DNA from: Symbiodinium natans
Taxonomy: Eukaryota > Sar > Dinophyceae > Suessiales > Symbiodiniaceae
Length of the DNA: 64,000 nt
Assembly (NCBI GenBank): GCA_905221605.1
Contig: CAJNDS010002365.1
Span: 1-64,000 of the forward strand
Reading direction: 5' to 3'
Below are positions 11,922-23,340 of this stretch, in pieces; the stretch's first letter is position 1; every line of letters starts with the position of its first letter. The position numbers and the translations under genes were made by a program. The notes beneath the pieces are model-generated. The model was not told the DNA's origin. It did no database searches and saw only the letters and a program-made list of their open reading frames with translations.

Positions 11922-12021
11922 GTTACCATGGAGTCACACTGCAAGGCCGCCTGGAGGGCGTAGCCTACCAACTACTTTCTAGCCACCTGCACGCTCCTGT
12001 TAAGCTTGCGCCAACGGTGGC

Positions 12022-12036
12022 TCAAAAACATTTTAA
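12022..12036. repeat. Target-site duplication, 5' side of the LINE
   Basis: Exact copy of the 15 bases at 7224-7238, marking the 5' end of the element at 12021. Confidence 0.8.
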
Positions 12037-12904
12037 ATCTTAATACATATCAATCAGAATAATCACCATTCAAAGATAAAGTTAATGTGTAAGATATTTA
12101 TTATAAAGTTCACATCCAGTCAATCTACATAAATTCAATTTTTGGTTGATCTTGATAAAAAAACCTGTTCTTCCATAAAATAGACAAACATGTTTTCAAT
12201 GATACCTAAATTCATGTAATCTCGTTCTTCATAATGTTGTATTGGATGATAAAGAAGCAATTTCTTTTCCCTAACCGTGAGGCTACGTGCTAGCATAAAA
12301 CAGGGGATTTCTTAACTTGACATCGCCTCCCAGTGGGGCAGGGGGGGAATGTGTGAGCTTTTGTATATGTGGGTTTACGACAATAAGGGACCCCTAATCT
12401 AGACCCCCCCCCCAAAAGGACCACGAAAAGGTATGCCTAATTTCGGCAAAACCCCAATAGACGAGTTATTCCCCAGTGGCATGCCGATGCGGGAGCCACT
12501 GCCATCCGGCAGTGCCACACGGGACTCAGCTGGCCAGGCCTTGCGACTCAGCGACTGAGGCTTCTAAACTCAGGGCTTGGGGTTTTGGGGAGTTTAGGGT
12601 TTAGGGTTTAGGGTTTGCAAGTTGAGGCTTTGAGGCTTTCAGGGCTGCAAGTGCTTCATTGGGTTAAATTAGGGGGTTTGGAGTTGTGGGCTATTCATTT
12701 TGGATTTAGATACCTGGAGTTGAGTCTTTGGGGTTTAATGTTCGGGGGAGGTCCGATCGCGTCACACATCGCCAGCTTTTGGCTTAGGGGGTTGAGGGTT
12801 TACCAGGCCCATCATTGTTTTGGCGGCTGCTTTGGCATGGCTGCAAGCCCACCAGCAGATGCTGCACTTTGATCAGCGCATGCAGAAGTTCGGGTTCTTC
12901 CATG
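12037..12904. other. AT-rich right flank, then telomere-like words
   Basis: 12037-12300 is AT-rich and probably continuous with 6780-7223 before the LINE arrived. 12370-12450 holds a short relative of the inverted-end repeat at 5222-5532 (gggtttacgacaataaggga...tttcggcaaaacccc). 12590-12620 is a run of about four TTTAGGG units. No gene is seen. Confidence 0.45.
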
Positions 12905-13790
12905 TGTAAAGTGCACGCCTACACATTTGACATCTGCTTTCCACTCCCCTCAACTACAGAAAGCCTCTGGTGAAATGCAGGGCACTGCAAGCATGCTTTT
13001 CAAGAAGGAGGCACCCCATTTGGCTCACACATCAACGCCGGATATCTGAAACAAGCCCCCGCCCCCAACCCCCCCGGACCCCCCAATGTGAAGATTCGTG
13101 ATTCGAGCAGAGAGTCTTCAAAGGTAGAGCCATGAGGGTTGTATTGATGACACTAGGGAAAAAATGTTCGCCATATCCAAGAAGAAAGCATCTTCAAATC
13201 AACTCCAATCTTTGCGCAGTGACTTATAACACCGGGCAAAAGTACAAAAAGACATATACCCGGACCCTGAGAATGCTCTGAAACATAGCCGCCCTTTATC
13301 CCAAAGCCCTACAAAAGGTTTAAGCCTCCAGGCCCTGGACTCTGAACCTCCCTAGGCAGCATAGCCTGGTTCGCAGGCAGTGCTGGCTGCAGCAGCTGCG
13401 GCGCTGGCGCCGCCACCAGAGCTGCCGCGTAGCCGCCCGGGGACCGGAGAAGTTTCCTTGTGGCACTTTGACTGTGACTCTGCAGAGAGGTTAGGGGGGT
13501 TGAGATCCTCATTCAAAAAACATGAGCCAACTGCGGATTCTTCAGTCCCCTTGTTGATTGAAGGCAAAGAACAGACGGAATTTATGGAAGTTTCGCTAGC
13601 CTGAAGTACTGTAGCATGAGCCGAAACACATCTCAAAGTCGCCGAGGAGTAAGCTTCCCAAACAAGGCCATCAAACCCTGGACCTTGACCAATGGCCCAA
13701 TTCATGAGTTGCCAAGCGTCTGTCTGTGCCTGTGAAGACTGCTGTTGAAGAGCGCTTCCTTTTGAAACTCAGAATGCTTAGGGCTCAGGG
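12905..13790. repeat. Direct repeat, copy 1 (left of the dsRNA-binding array)
   Basis: Shares long blocks with 17350-18322 in the same orientation, including ggtgaaat.cagggcactgc, ctctgaacctccctaggcag, tgctggctgcagcagctgcgg and agaagtttccttgtgg. The copies are clearly diverged by substitutions and small indels. Within the block the minus-strand frame (APQLLQP..PA.QAMLPREVQS) is conserved between copies, which may mean an old exon, but I cannot establish a gene. Confidence 0.7.
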
Positions 13791-14055
13791 CTTACCCAAC
13801 CCCTCTTGGAATTTTAACGGATTATATTGAGAACCTCCTTCCAAATTTCCTACTAACAACTATTAAGTTTCAAGAGTCCAGTGACTGAAGCCGACGAATG
13901 GATCCAGCCCTAGTCAGAAGCTACAGTTCCGGAACCATAAGGCAGGTTGTCTCGAAGACCACCCTGAAACAAGTTTCGGGCTTCGGGTTTAAGGGCGGTA
14001 ACCTTAACCTACACCAACACCCCTACCTCCACCCCCTGCAACAATCTGCATCTCG

Positions 14056-14106
14056 ACGTCTTCTTCTTCTTCTTCTTCTTCTTCTTCTTCTTCTTCTTCT
14101 TCTTCT
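14056..14106. repeat. (CTT)n microsatellite
   Basis: Roughly 16 uninterrupted CTT triplets, just beyond the 3' end of the dsRNA-binding exon in transcriptional terms. Confidence 0.9.
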
Positions 14107-14448
14107 GGTTGTTCTTCTTCTCTGAGGTGGCGGAGTCGCCACATTTTTGGGGGAGTTGGTGAGTCTCCAAGGAAGTCAGGACATATCGGTGGTCAGTGGA
14201 GTGTGAGTTTAGGGTCAGGGTTGCTTAGGTCTGTCTCGAAATTATGGTCCGTTTATAGTTCCCGCTAGGGGAAGCTTTTTTTGTTGTGAGACCAATGATA
14301 TCAAGAACTGCCCACAAGGCATTTTGTGGGTTTGGGGTTCGGTGTTCCGGGGTTGAAGACTCTGAAATTTGGTACCCTGAAGTGCACCTATACATGCGGC
14401 TGTGAGGGTTATCGCAGCAACTTTGCAATGACTGAACTTCCCTCCTGC

Positions 14449-16656
14449 CTCGGTCAAAGCCTCAGGCACGGATGCGCTCGCCAAAGCCGCAGACGCTTGC
14501 TCTGGGCGAGTGGTCGCCACTGATCCCAGGTACTGGCAAGCTTGCTCGGCAGCCGCCTGCATGGCCTCCTTTCTGTTCGAGCAAATCTTGCCAGAGAAGC
14601 TTTGCTCGGAGCCACTTCCTCCATCAAGCCTCACCACCACTTTGCAAAGAAAGCCTTGACCAGGTCCTCTTGGCTCCGTCACATCATACTTCAGAACATC
14701 CTCGGTTATGGCTTTCCTCGTCCTCTGCGACACAATCACTCCCAACTTTGACTTGTAGTCTTTGGCCTGCCTTCCGCCATCGGCCACGACCTCTACGTGA
14801 TTCTCCACGGGTGCTGATGCGCTCGCCAAAGCTGCAGACGCTTGCTCTGGGCGAGTGGTCGCCACTGATCCCAGGTACTGGCAAGCTTGCTCGGCAGCCG
14901 CCTGCATGGCCTCCTTTTTGTTCGAGCAAATCTTGCCAGAGAAGCTTTGCTCGGAGCCACTTCCTCCATCAAGCCTCACCACCACTTTGCAAAGAAAGCC
15001 TTGACCAGGTCCTCTTGGCTCCGTCACATCATACTTCAGAACATCCTCGGTTATGGCTTTCCTCGTCCTCTGCGACACAATCACTCCCAACTTTGACTTG
15101 TAGTCTTTGGCCTGCCTTCCGCCATCGGCCACGACCTCTACGTGATTCTCCACGGGTGCTGATGCGCTCGCCAAAGCTGCAGACGCTTGCTCTGGGCGAG
15201 TGGTCGCCACTGATCCCAGGTACTGGCAAGCTTGCTCGGCAGCCGCCTGCATGGCCTCCTTTCTGTTCGAGCAAATCTTGCCAGAGAAGCTTTGCTCGGA
15301 GCCACTTCCTCCATCAAGCCTCACCACCACTTTGCAAAGAAAGCCTTGACCAGGTCCTCTTGGCTCCGTCACATCATACTTCAGAACATCCTCGGTTATG
15401 GCTTTCCTCGTCCTCTGCGACACAATCACTCCCAACTTTGACTTGTAGTCTTTGGCCTGCCTTCCGCCATCGGCCACGACCTCTACGTGATTCTCCACGG
15501 GTGCTGATGCGCTCGCCAAAGCTGCAGACGCTTGCTCTGGGCGAGTGGTCGCCACTGATCCCAGGTACTGGCAAGCTTGCTCGGCAGCCGCCTGCATGGC
15601 CTCCTTTTTGTTCGAGCAAATCTTGCCAGAGAAGCTTTGCTCGGAGCCACTTCCTCCATCAAGCCTCACCACCACTTTGCAAAGAAAGCCTTGACCAGGT
15701 CCTCTTGGCTCCGTCACATCATACTTCAGAACATCCTCGGTTATGGCTTTCCTTGTCCTCTGCGACACAATCACTCCCAACTTTGACTTGTAGTCTTTGG
15801 CCTGCCTTCCGCCATCGGCCACGACCTCTACGTGATTCTCCACGGGTGCTGATGCGCTCGCCAAAGCTGCAGACGCTTGCTCTGGGCGAGTGGTCGCCAC
15901 TGATCCCAGGTACTGGCAAGCTTGCTCGGCAGCCGCCTGCATGGCCTCCTTTTTGTTCGAGCAAATCTTGCCAGAGAAGCTTTGCTCGGAGCCACTTCCT
16001 CCATCAAGCCTCACCACCACTTTGCAAAGAAAGCCTTGACCAGGTCCTCCTGGCTCCGTCACATCATACTTCAGAACATCCTCGGTTATGGCTTTCCTCG
16101 TCCTCTGCGACACAATCACTCCCAACTTTGACTTGTAGTCTTTGGCCTGCCTTCCGCCATCGGCCACGACCTCTACGTGATTCTCCACGGGTGCTGATGC
16201 GCTCGCCAAAGCTGCAGACGCTTGCTCTGGGCGAGTGGTCGCCACTGATCCCAGGTACTGGCAAGCTTGCTCGGCAGCCGCCTGCATGGCCTCCTTTTTG
16301 TTCGAGCAAATCTTGCCAGAGAAGCTTTGCTCGGAGCCACTTCCTCCATCAAGCCTCACCACCACTTTGCAAAGAAAGCCTTGACCAGGTCCTCTTGGCT
16401 CCGTCACATCATACTTCAGAACATCCTCGGTTATGGCTTTCCTCGTCCTCTGCGACACAATCACTCCCAACTTTGACTTGTTGTCTTTGGCCTGCCTTCC
16501 GCCATCGGCCACGACCTCTACGTGATTCTCCACGGGTGCTGATGCGCTCGCCAAAGCTGCAGACGCTTGCTCTGGGCGAGTGGTCGCCACTGATCCCAGG
16601 TGCTGGCAAGCTTGCTCGGCAGCCGCCTGCATGGCCACGACAAAGGCTTCAGAAAT
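14449..16656 (-). CDS. Long exon with six tandem double-stranded-RNA-binding motifs
   Basis: Six near-identical 115-residue units plus a partial seventh. Each unit carries a dsRBM: a first helix (SKLGVIVSQRTRKAITEDVL), three strands (KYDVTEP, GFLCKVVVRLDGG, EQSFSGKICS) and the signature SNKKEAMQAAAEQACQYLG with its RNA-contacting KK and second helix. A ~45-residue Ala/Pro/Glu linker joins units. The exon probably begins after CTCCGCAG at 16657 and ends at GAG|GC at 14449; both are phase 0 and the length is 2208 nt, a multiple of three. No good ATG precedes it, so it is likely internal to a gene whose other exons I could not place. Expected to bind double-stranded RNA cooperatively; no catalytic domain is seen. 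Confidence 0.75.
14470..16635 (-). repeat. Tandem array of 345-bp units
   Basis: Exact 345-bp spacing of the landmark ggtactggcaagcttgctcgg (14529, 14874, 15219 and so on). Units differ at only a handful of positions, such as K/R in SN(K/R)KEA, N/Y after AKD, H/Y in ACQ(H/Y)LG and R/G in TEP(R/G)GP. 345 is a multiple of three, so the plus strand is also open through the array; those plus-strand frames are shadows. Confidence 0.9.
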
Positions 16657-16671
16657 CTGCGGAGGATTCAA

Positions 16672-17349
16672 GCCGTAGGAGTCTGGCTAGCATAAAGCAG
16701 TTACCCCACCTCTCTTTATTTGGCACTTTTTCGCCTGGAATGGGTACAACCCCACCCCGCCACCCTACCCCCGTCACCCCTGCCGGCGCTATGCCATGCA
16801 CCGGTTGCAGAGTCTCGGGGTTCGAGGTCAATCATGCCATTTGCAGGTTCACAGCGTATCCAGAGTAAGGGTATGAGGTTTCGGGTTTAGCGGGTGCTCT
16901 GTATATCATCCTGGCATATATGCGCCTGTGTGGACCATGACAGCATGTGTCGAAGACTTCCTGAACGCTACTGGCGCTACGCCGCTCGGCAGGCCCCGGC
17001 CGAGGCGGGGTCGCAAACTTGAAAATTAGAGTTTTGATGAGGCAGGGTTCGCGGGTTGATTGAAGTTGAATGTCGCGTCGAAAAACTGTTGAATAGCTTT
17101 ACCTATAGAAGCAGAGAGCTCCCTCTGTGTCGCGTCTCATATCGCAAGCTTTAGTTTAGGCCTTCGGGTTTATGGGCCCGGCCGCCCATCGTTGTTTTGC
17201 GTTTACGGTTTCGGGCTTAATTGAGGTTAGGATTTAAGGTTTAGGATCGCATGGCTGCAGACTCACACAAGGAGAGCGACTGTGCCGCACGTTGAGCAGC
17301 CTCTTCCACGTCAAAATGCTTGCCTTCTGAATCTGGATGTGGTCCGTGT
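16672..17349. other. Spacer between the dsRBM array and repeat copy 2
   Basis: No convincing exon. It holds scattered telomere-like words near 16870, 17150 and 17215 and a C-rich stretch at 16740-16785. Confidence 0.4.
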
Positions 17350-18322
17350 TGAATGTACATTCTGCTTTCGTTGAGAAATGTGAACAATTGCTTCACCCAG
17401 AAAGCCCCTGGTGAAATTCAGGGCACTGCAAGCATGCTGTTCAAGGAAGGAGGCTCCCCTTTGGATAAAAGGGAAGAAACAACAACAAACACAAGTGAAG
17501 AATATTTCGGCCTATTTGGACTGCTATGCTCGCAAAACTTTCTGTTGGAAGCAGGTACATCGAAAAACGCATGGTTCAAACCGAAACAGCAATCATCTTC
17601 TTCACAGGCTACTCGTCACGCATGCAGATGTAGAGAACCAACTTCCAAGGTAGAGCCGCATGGTAAAACGTGCGAAACTACTATGAAATGTGGCGAGAAT
17701 GCTCGTCGGGTAGGAAAACCTGTCGAATCAACTCCGATCTTCGATCAGTGACTTGTAGCGCGGGGCAACGGACAAAAACACCTCCCGTGCCCTGAACCCT
17801 TGTAAATGCCGGAACTCCCTGAACCCTCAAGCTGACCCAAAGGCCGTAATTGACTCTTTATCCCAAAGCCGTGTGCAAGTTTCAAGTCTCCAGGCCCTGC
17901 ACTCTGAACCTCCCTAGGCAGCATGGCCTGGCTCGCTGGCGGTGTTGGCTGCAGCAGCTGCGGCGCTGGCGGCGCCGCCACCGGGGCTGCTGCCGTGTAG
18001 CCGCCCGGGGACAGGAGGAGTTTCCTTGTGGTTCTTTGACTGTGGCTCAGAGGGGCTCAGAGGCTCATTCAAAAACATGAACCAACTGCGGATTCTGTAG
18101 TCCCCTTGTTGAGTGGAGGCAAAGGCAAAAGCATGTCAGCAAGTTTCCGCAAACAAAGCTTCTCATCAAAGTTGACTTAATAAGGCTGTCAAGACCTAGA
18201 CCTTGACCAATGGCCCAATTAAATCATGAACCGCCAAGCGTCCTTCTGTGTCTGTGAAAGCTGCTGTTGAGGTGCGGTTCCTTCCGTTGAGGCTCAGAAG
18301 AATTGAGCTCACAGGGCTTAAG
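17350..18322. repeat. Direct repeat, copy 2 (right of the dsRNA-binding array)
   Basis: Partner of 12905-13790 in the same orientation, about 4.4 kb away. It carries the same ordered blocks with extra insertions, for example around 17790-17850. Confidence 0.7.
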
Positions 18323-18639
18323 GCTGTTGTGTAAATACAACTACCCACTTAGTGTAAAATATACGGACAAAGCAACAATCGTTCCAACTATAGCTTCCAG
18401 ACGCTTCCCGTTCACGCCATCGAAAAGCAGGCTTCGACGAGTGTGATTGAGGTTTAGGGCCAAGTTTAGGGTTTGCGGGGTGTCGTTTTTGGACGGGCCC
18501 TGTCCAATCTGGAATGCAACTCAAGCCGCGGACCATAAACCGAACAATCAAGGAACACTCGGAAATGAAGCCCTCGACAACTCTCAACCCAAAGAGACAG
18601 ACTACTGCCAACAAAATCATCCTCCCACCTCACACCCAC

Positions 18640-18750
18640 CTTGCGAAATGCCGCCAAGATTCAAGTGTAGTGCAGTTGGCGACTTTCTCACAAAGTTGGC
18701 AGAAGAACGCGCCCTGCACTTCCTGCAGAGCATAAGCAGTCTCCTGAATG
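18640..18750 (-). CDS. Isolated internal exon with a possible zinc finger
   Basis: A 111-nt open segment bounded by a good acceptor (TGCGTTTCAG|C) and a strong donor (CGCAAG|GTGGGT); both ends are phase 2. It encodes SIQETAYALQEVQ then FFCQLCEKVANCTTLESWRHF, where Cys-x2-Cys, a Trp and a His are spaced somewhat like a U1/matrin-type zinc finger. Neighbouring exons were not found within several kb, so the parent gene is unknown. The exon could be a relic. Confidence 0.4.
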
Positions 18751-21700
18751 CTGAAACGCATAAACGCTACGTAAGGTGACAGGCTTGTTTGCTCAAGGGG
18801 GTTCAAGGACAGTGCGGCGGAACTGGTGGCCAAAAGTACCAATAACTATGTCCAAACCTCCTAAAACCTCATCATGCAATCCCGAGTGGATTGGATCCCC
18901 CGCACTTCACGAACCACCTGCTTTAACAGGCCAACTCAGCGCAGCAGCAATGAGATCCGAAACCAAACACCACGCGAGGAATCCGAAACCCTAAAACTCC
19001 TAACGCTTGGACTGGACCCATGTCTCTCGGGTCCTTCCGGGTTCCAGGTTCTACTTCTACCTCAGCTGGCTGAGTTTATAGCTTACAGTAGGCTCAGGCT
19101 TGAAAATCCAACGAATGCAACCCCCTTTCTGGGTTAAGGACGACCGGTAGGCAAGATCCCCAACACCAAAAACAAAAGACATCCGACGATCCTTGGGAAC
19201 AACCAACATGCAGAATCATGGGGTGTGCCCTGTCAATCAGCAGAAGCAACGATCAACTGTGCTCCCGCTCACATGCTGAATCGCCCCCGATACCCGGCAC
19301 CACGTGCATCATGAAATGCCGATGTCTCTCTCGGGCATTGTGCGGATACTTCCCAACGTATGCGCTACCCCATGTGGCCTTCCATCCACAATTGGCCGGT
19401 CTGGATATCTATCTCATCATTGTCGGTCTCGCAAACTTTAGTCGTGAGATTCCTTATTCGGTGAAGTCTGTCCTCTCGTTTTTGGCCGAGGAGTTTGTGT
19501 CAGCCGCCTGCCCCGGTAATCATGCCCGGCTGGTGACTGAACCGGTGTCAGCATCAGGTGCCGACTTCGACCCATTCCGAACACCTAAGCCGACAAACTC
19601 CCATGTCCACCGTGTCGCCCAGTATTTCATGGTGATCTCGTCATAGCTGGCCTTGCAATGAAGAGGTGTCCAACCTATTCGAGGTTTAGGGTTCAACGCT
19701 GTAGGGCTTTCGGCGTTTAGGGCTCGGGTCCAGAGACATTCCAGCCTTGTGGTAGGGGGTTCGGCCGACAGTGTAGGGAGGTGGGGGCTTGGTGAATCAG
19801 GGGCTTAAGGGTTTCCAAGGGAGGTTTCCAACACACCGGGTGTACCGGGCCGTACGGTATAATACATACAGGGCAGGCTCTTCGTCGTTTTGCTTCTGGG
19901 CTTTCGGGTTCAAAGCGTAACTTGTTGCCGAATGTTCAGGGCCCGGAGATGGAAGTGCTCTAAGACTGGACTGGAGATAAAGCATCTCGGGTTTGGGGCC
20001 CAAGCCCTTGAACCTTAAACTCCCTGAACAACCGCTCCTCCAGAACCTTCTCCGTGAAGGCACGCTTCTTCAACCTCGGCCCAAGGTCGCCCAGGGTTTC
20101 TGGCTTTGGGCTTGTGGATGCTTGTGGCTTCGGATGCCGGTGTCAAGGCCCAGGGCCCTAGAAAGTGTCCTTTCCGTGACCGCTGGTAGACTGTTTCCCC
20201 CCCCCCCCCCCCGTCCCCCATACTTCTTCGAGGTATCAGCCATTGATTTCAACCGAGCCCCCATGTCCCTGCAAACGTACATCAACCACCACATGTTCGA
20301 TTGCTGGTCCTGATGCGGAAATCCTCCACGCTAGCCCGCGATCTCCAGACCCTGAAGCCCGATCCACAACGCGTGCCCCCCATATGAGCCCTTAGGATTC
20401 CTTTTGCAGAAAACCCTCACTTGCACCCGGAACTCCTGAAACTTCGCACTGCAACCATCCCGCAGCCTAAGCCTCCCCAGTGGCAAGGAGGCTCCATGAA
20501 TTTGGTCCTTTCAAAACCTAAACCATCTAAACCTGCAACTTCTCATTAAGATCCTGGGGAATGCAAACTTACTCGCCCTAGCACCGCTTCAATTTCAATC
20601 AAGGCGGTGCTTGAGACCATAATCGTACGAGTAGCAGTGCATACTGATCGCGGCCTTGTAGTACCAAGGAACCAAACGCATAACAAGAGTGAACGAATCA
20701 ACGAAGCGAACGGACGCTACACCTCACACAGTATTTCGTTCAAGCTTATTTCTTTGTATCAAGCTAGCTTCAATATGTTCTGTCCATTGAGTAGCTGTGT
20801 GACGCAATGACATGGAGGCATGCAGATGATCAAGCAAACATAGTACAGTACATGCTAGGTACAAGAAAACAATCTATTCTCAATGATTTCCAAGTTGAAA
20901 AAGCTAGTTCGCCTAACACATTTGCTGATTTCTTCTACTTTCTCTGTGTTAAGGCTTCCCTGATCTGAACCCAGCATGGCGCGACATCCAGAACACCCCC
21001 AACCGCAAACCCTAAACACGTCAAGGATCTCTTCGTAATGCCATCTCCATTGGCCTCAGCTGTTCTTCAGGGACTGTTTGGCTTGGGGGCGCAGTGGAAG
21101 CTCGGCTTCGGGTCTTACATGCTTAAGGCAGTCAGTTTCAGCGGCCTTGACCCCTGTTCCCTTTTGAGCCCACTTTAAGACTGTAAGAGCATGAACACCC
21201 TGAAAACGCATGATATTAATGGTAGCCAATGGGCCAGGATTTCGATGTGCTTCAGGGGATGCTATTTCCGGGTGGATCTAGGGGGCTTGAAAGAGGGCTC
21301 AGTACAGTTTAGGTGCATTTGCGGCCGAATCAGAGAAAGTAGTAAGCCATCTTCACTGGTCACCCTAGATTTCCCTTATCAGCTCATAGGAACCCCTTAC
21401 CAGCTCATCCCACCAAGGACCTTGAGGTCAACCCAACATCTTAGGCTTTGTGGCCTCGGGTTCGAGTCGGAAGCTCTGTTTTGTCACTTGGGCTCACTAC
21501 CTTTCTGCCCCAAAATAAGGCCCAAATACGTGTAATAAGCCCTAATATTCTCCGACCTACACGCAGGGGGTTACTGTGATGTCAACTTTCGGGTTGCAGA
21601 CTGAGGGGGTTTAGGGATAGGGTTTAGGGTTTAGGGCTGCTTCAGGGTGGAAATTGCAATCCGCGTGGCTCTCCGCTCTCTGCTTGTGGAGCTGCTGTTC

Positions 21701-22299
21701 CGCAATGGCCTCAAGATCAAGAGGGGGGATTAGGCGACTTTGAGATGAGGGACCTGCGAGGGCCGAACGGAAACCATGATTCAGACTTTCTGCAAATGAC
21801 GGTTGTGTAGATTATTTTCAGATTCGCGAAAACATTTTGAACGCTGCTGCTTCATTTTCCTGTCTCTGAGCACCTCTGCGAGGAACCTGCTACAATGACA
21901 TGTACCAACCCAAGCAGAGAGCTCATCATGCAATGGTTGAGGGTTTTGCGACTGAGCCCAAGTTCCCTCTTACAGTCTGGCTGGGAAGTTGCTTGGTACT
22001 TAATGTGGCGAAGGAGGGGCATCCCCATAACCGTCTTCCCCGTAAGTCTCATTCCGCAAGAATGAAGTCACTGAGCTCAACTCATATGTTTCCCCTACAA
22101 GCCCCCAACCCCAAACCCCAGGCCACTGACAAGCAGGATAAGGTTGCCGTTCTTTTTGGTCCACAGATTTTCTGAAACCGAAGCATGCAACCGGCTTCTG
22201 GAAGCTTGCGGCGCCTGAGGGTCCAAAGTCTGCAGCCCCCGAAAGGGGGCATGGTCCGGGGCTTTCGGGTCTTTGGCGGTATTGAAAGACACCAAATGC
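18751..22299. other. Non-coding stretch with telomere-like words
   Basis: No gene I can support. Contents: a poly-C run near 20198-20212, AT-rich DNA at ~20600-20950, and TTTAGGG words at ~21608-21640. A 142-codon plus-strand frame at 19218-19646 starts MGCALS but has no recognisable domain, and its strand opposes every gene in the window; I do not call it. Confidence 0.4.

Positions 22300-23340
<1,041 letters not shown>

Larger units (their letters stand above)
7239..12021 (-). mobile_element. Dinoflagellate-type non-LTR retrotransposon (LINE), full length
   Basis: A 4.78-kb element between perfect 15-bp direct repeats. On the minus strand it has a ~100-base 5' leader, an apurinic-type endonuclease, a reverse transcriptase with an SSYADD catalytic motif, a Cys/His-rich zinc-finger region, a Lys/Arg-rich helical tail domain, and a ~230-base 3' UTR. 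It ends GCCGTGAGTG at the duplication with no poly(A). The coding sequence is one frame except for two single-base slips: a T5 run (+ strand) at 10842-10846 and a G7 run at 8142-8148. The perfect duplication suggests recent insertion. The CCHC/C2H2 region and tail resemble retroelement proteins I associate with Symbiodiniaceae and relatives; that comparison is from memory. Confidence 0.85.

Noticed and set aside
10838-11971. A 377-codon minus-strand frame overlapping the endonuclease
   Set aside because: A shadow frame; the endonuclease motifs are in the other frame.
14472-16868. Plus-strand 798-codon frame through the 345-bp repeats
   Set aside because: The unit is a multiple of three, so an accidental open frame is repeated in every copy. 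It has no domain, while the minus strand encodes a clear dsRBM.
19218-19646. Plus-strand 142-codon frame starting MGCALS
   Set aside because: No domain recognised, opposite strand to all genes, and no splice or promoter support. Could be a relic of a mobile element.
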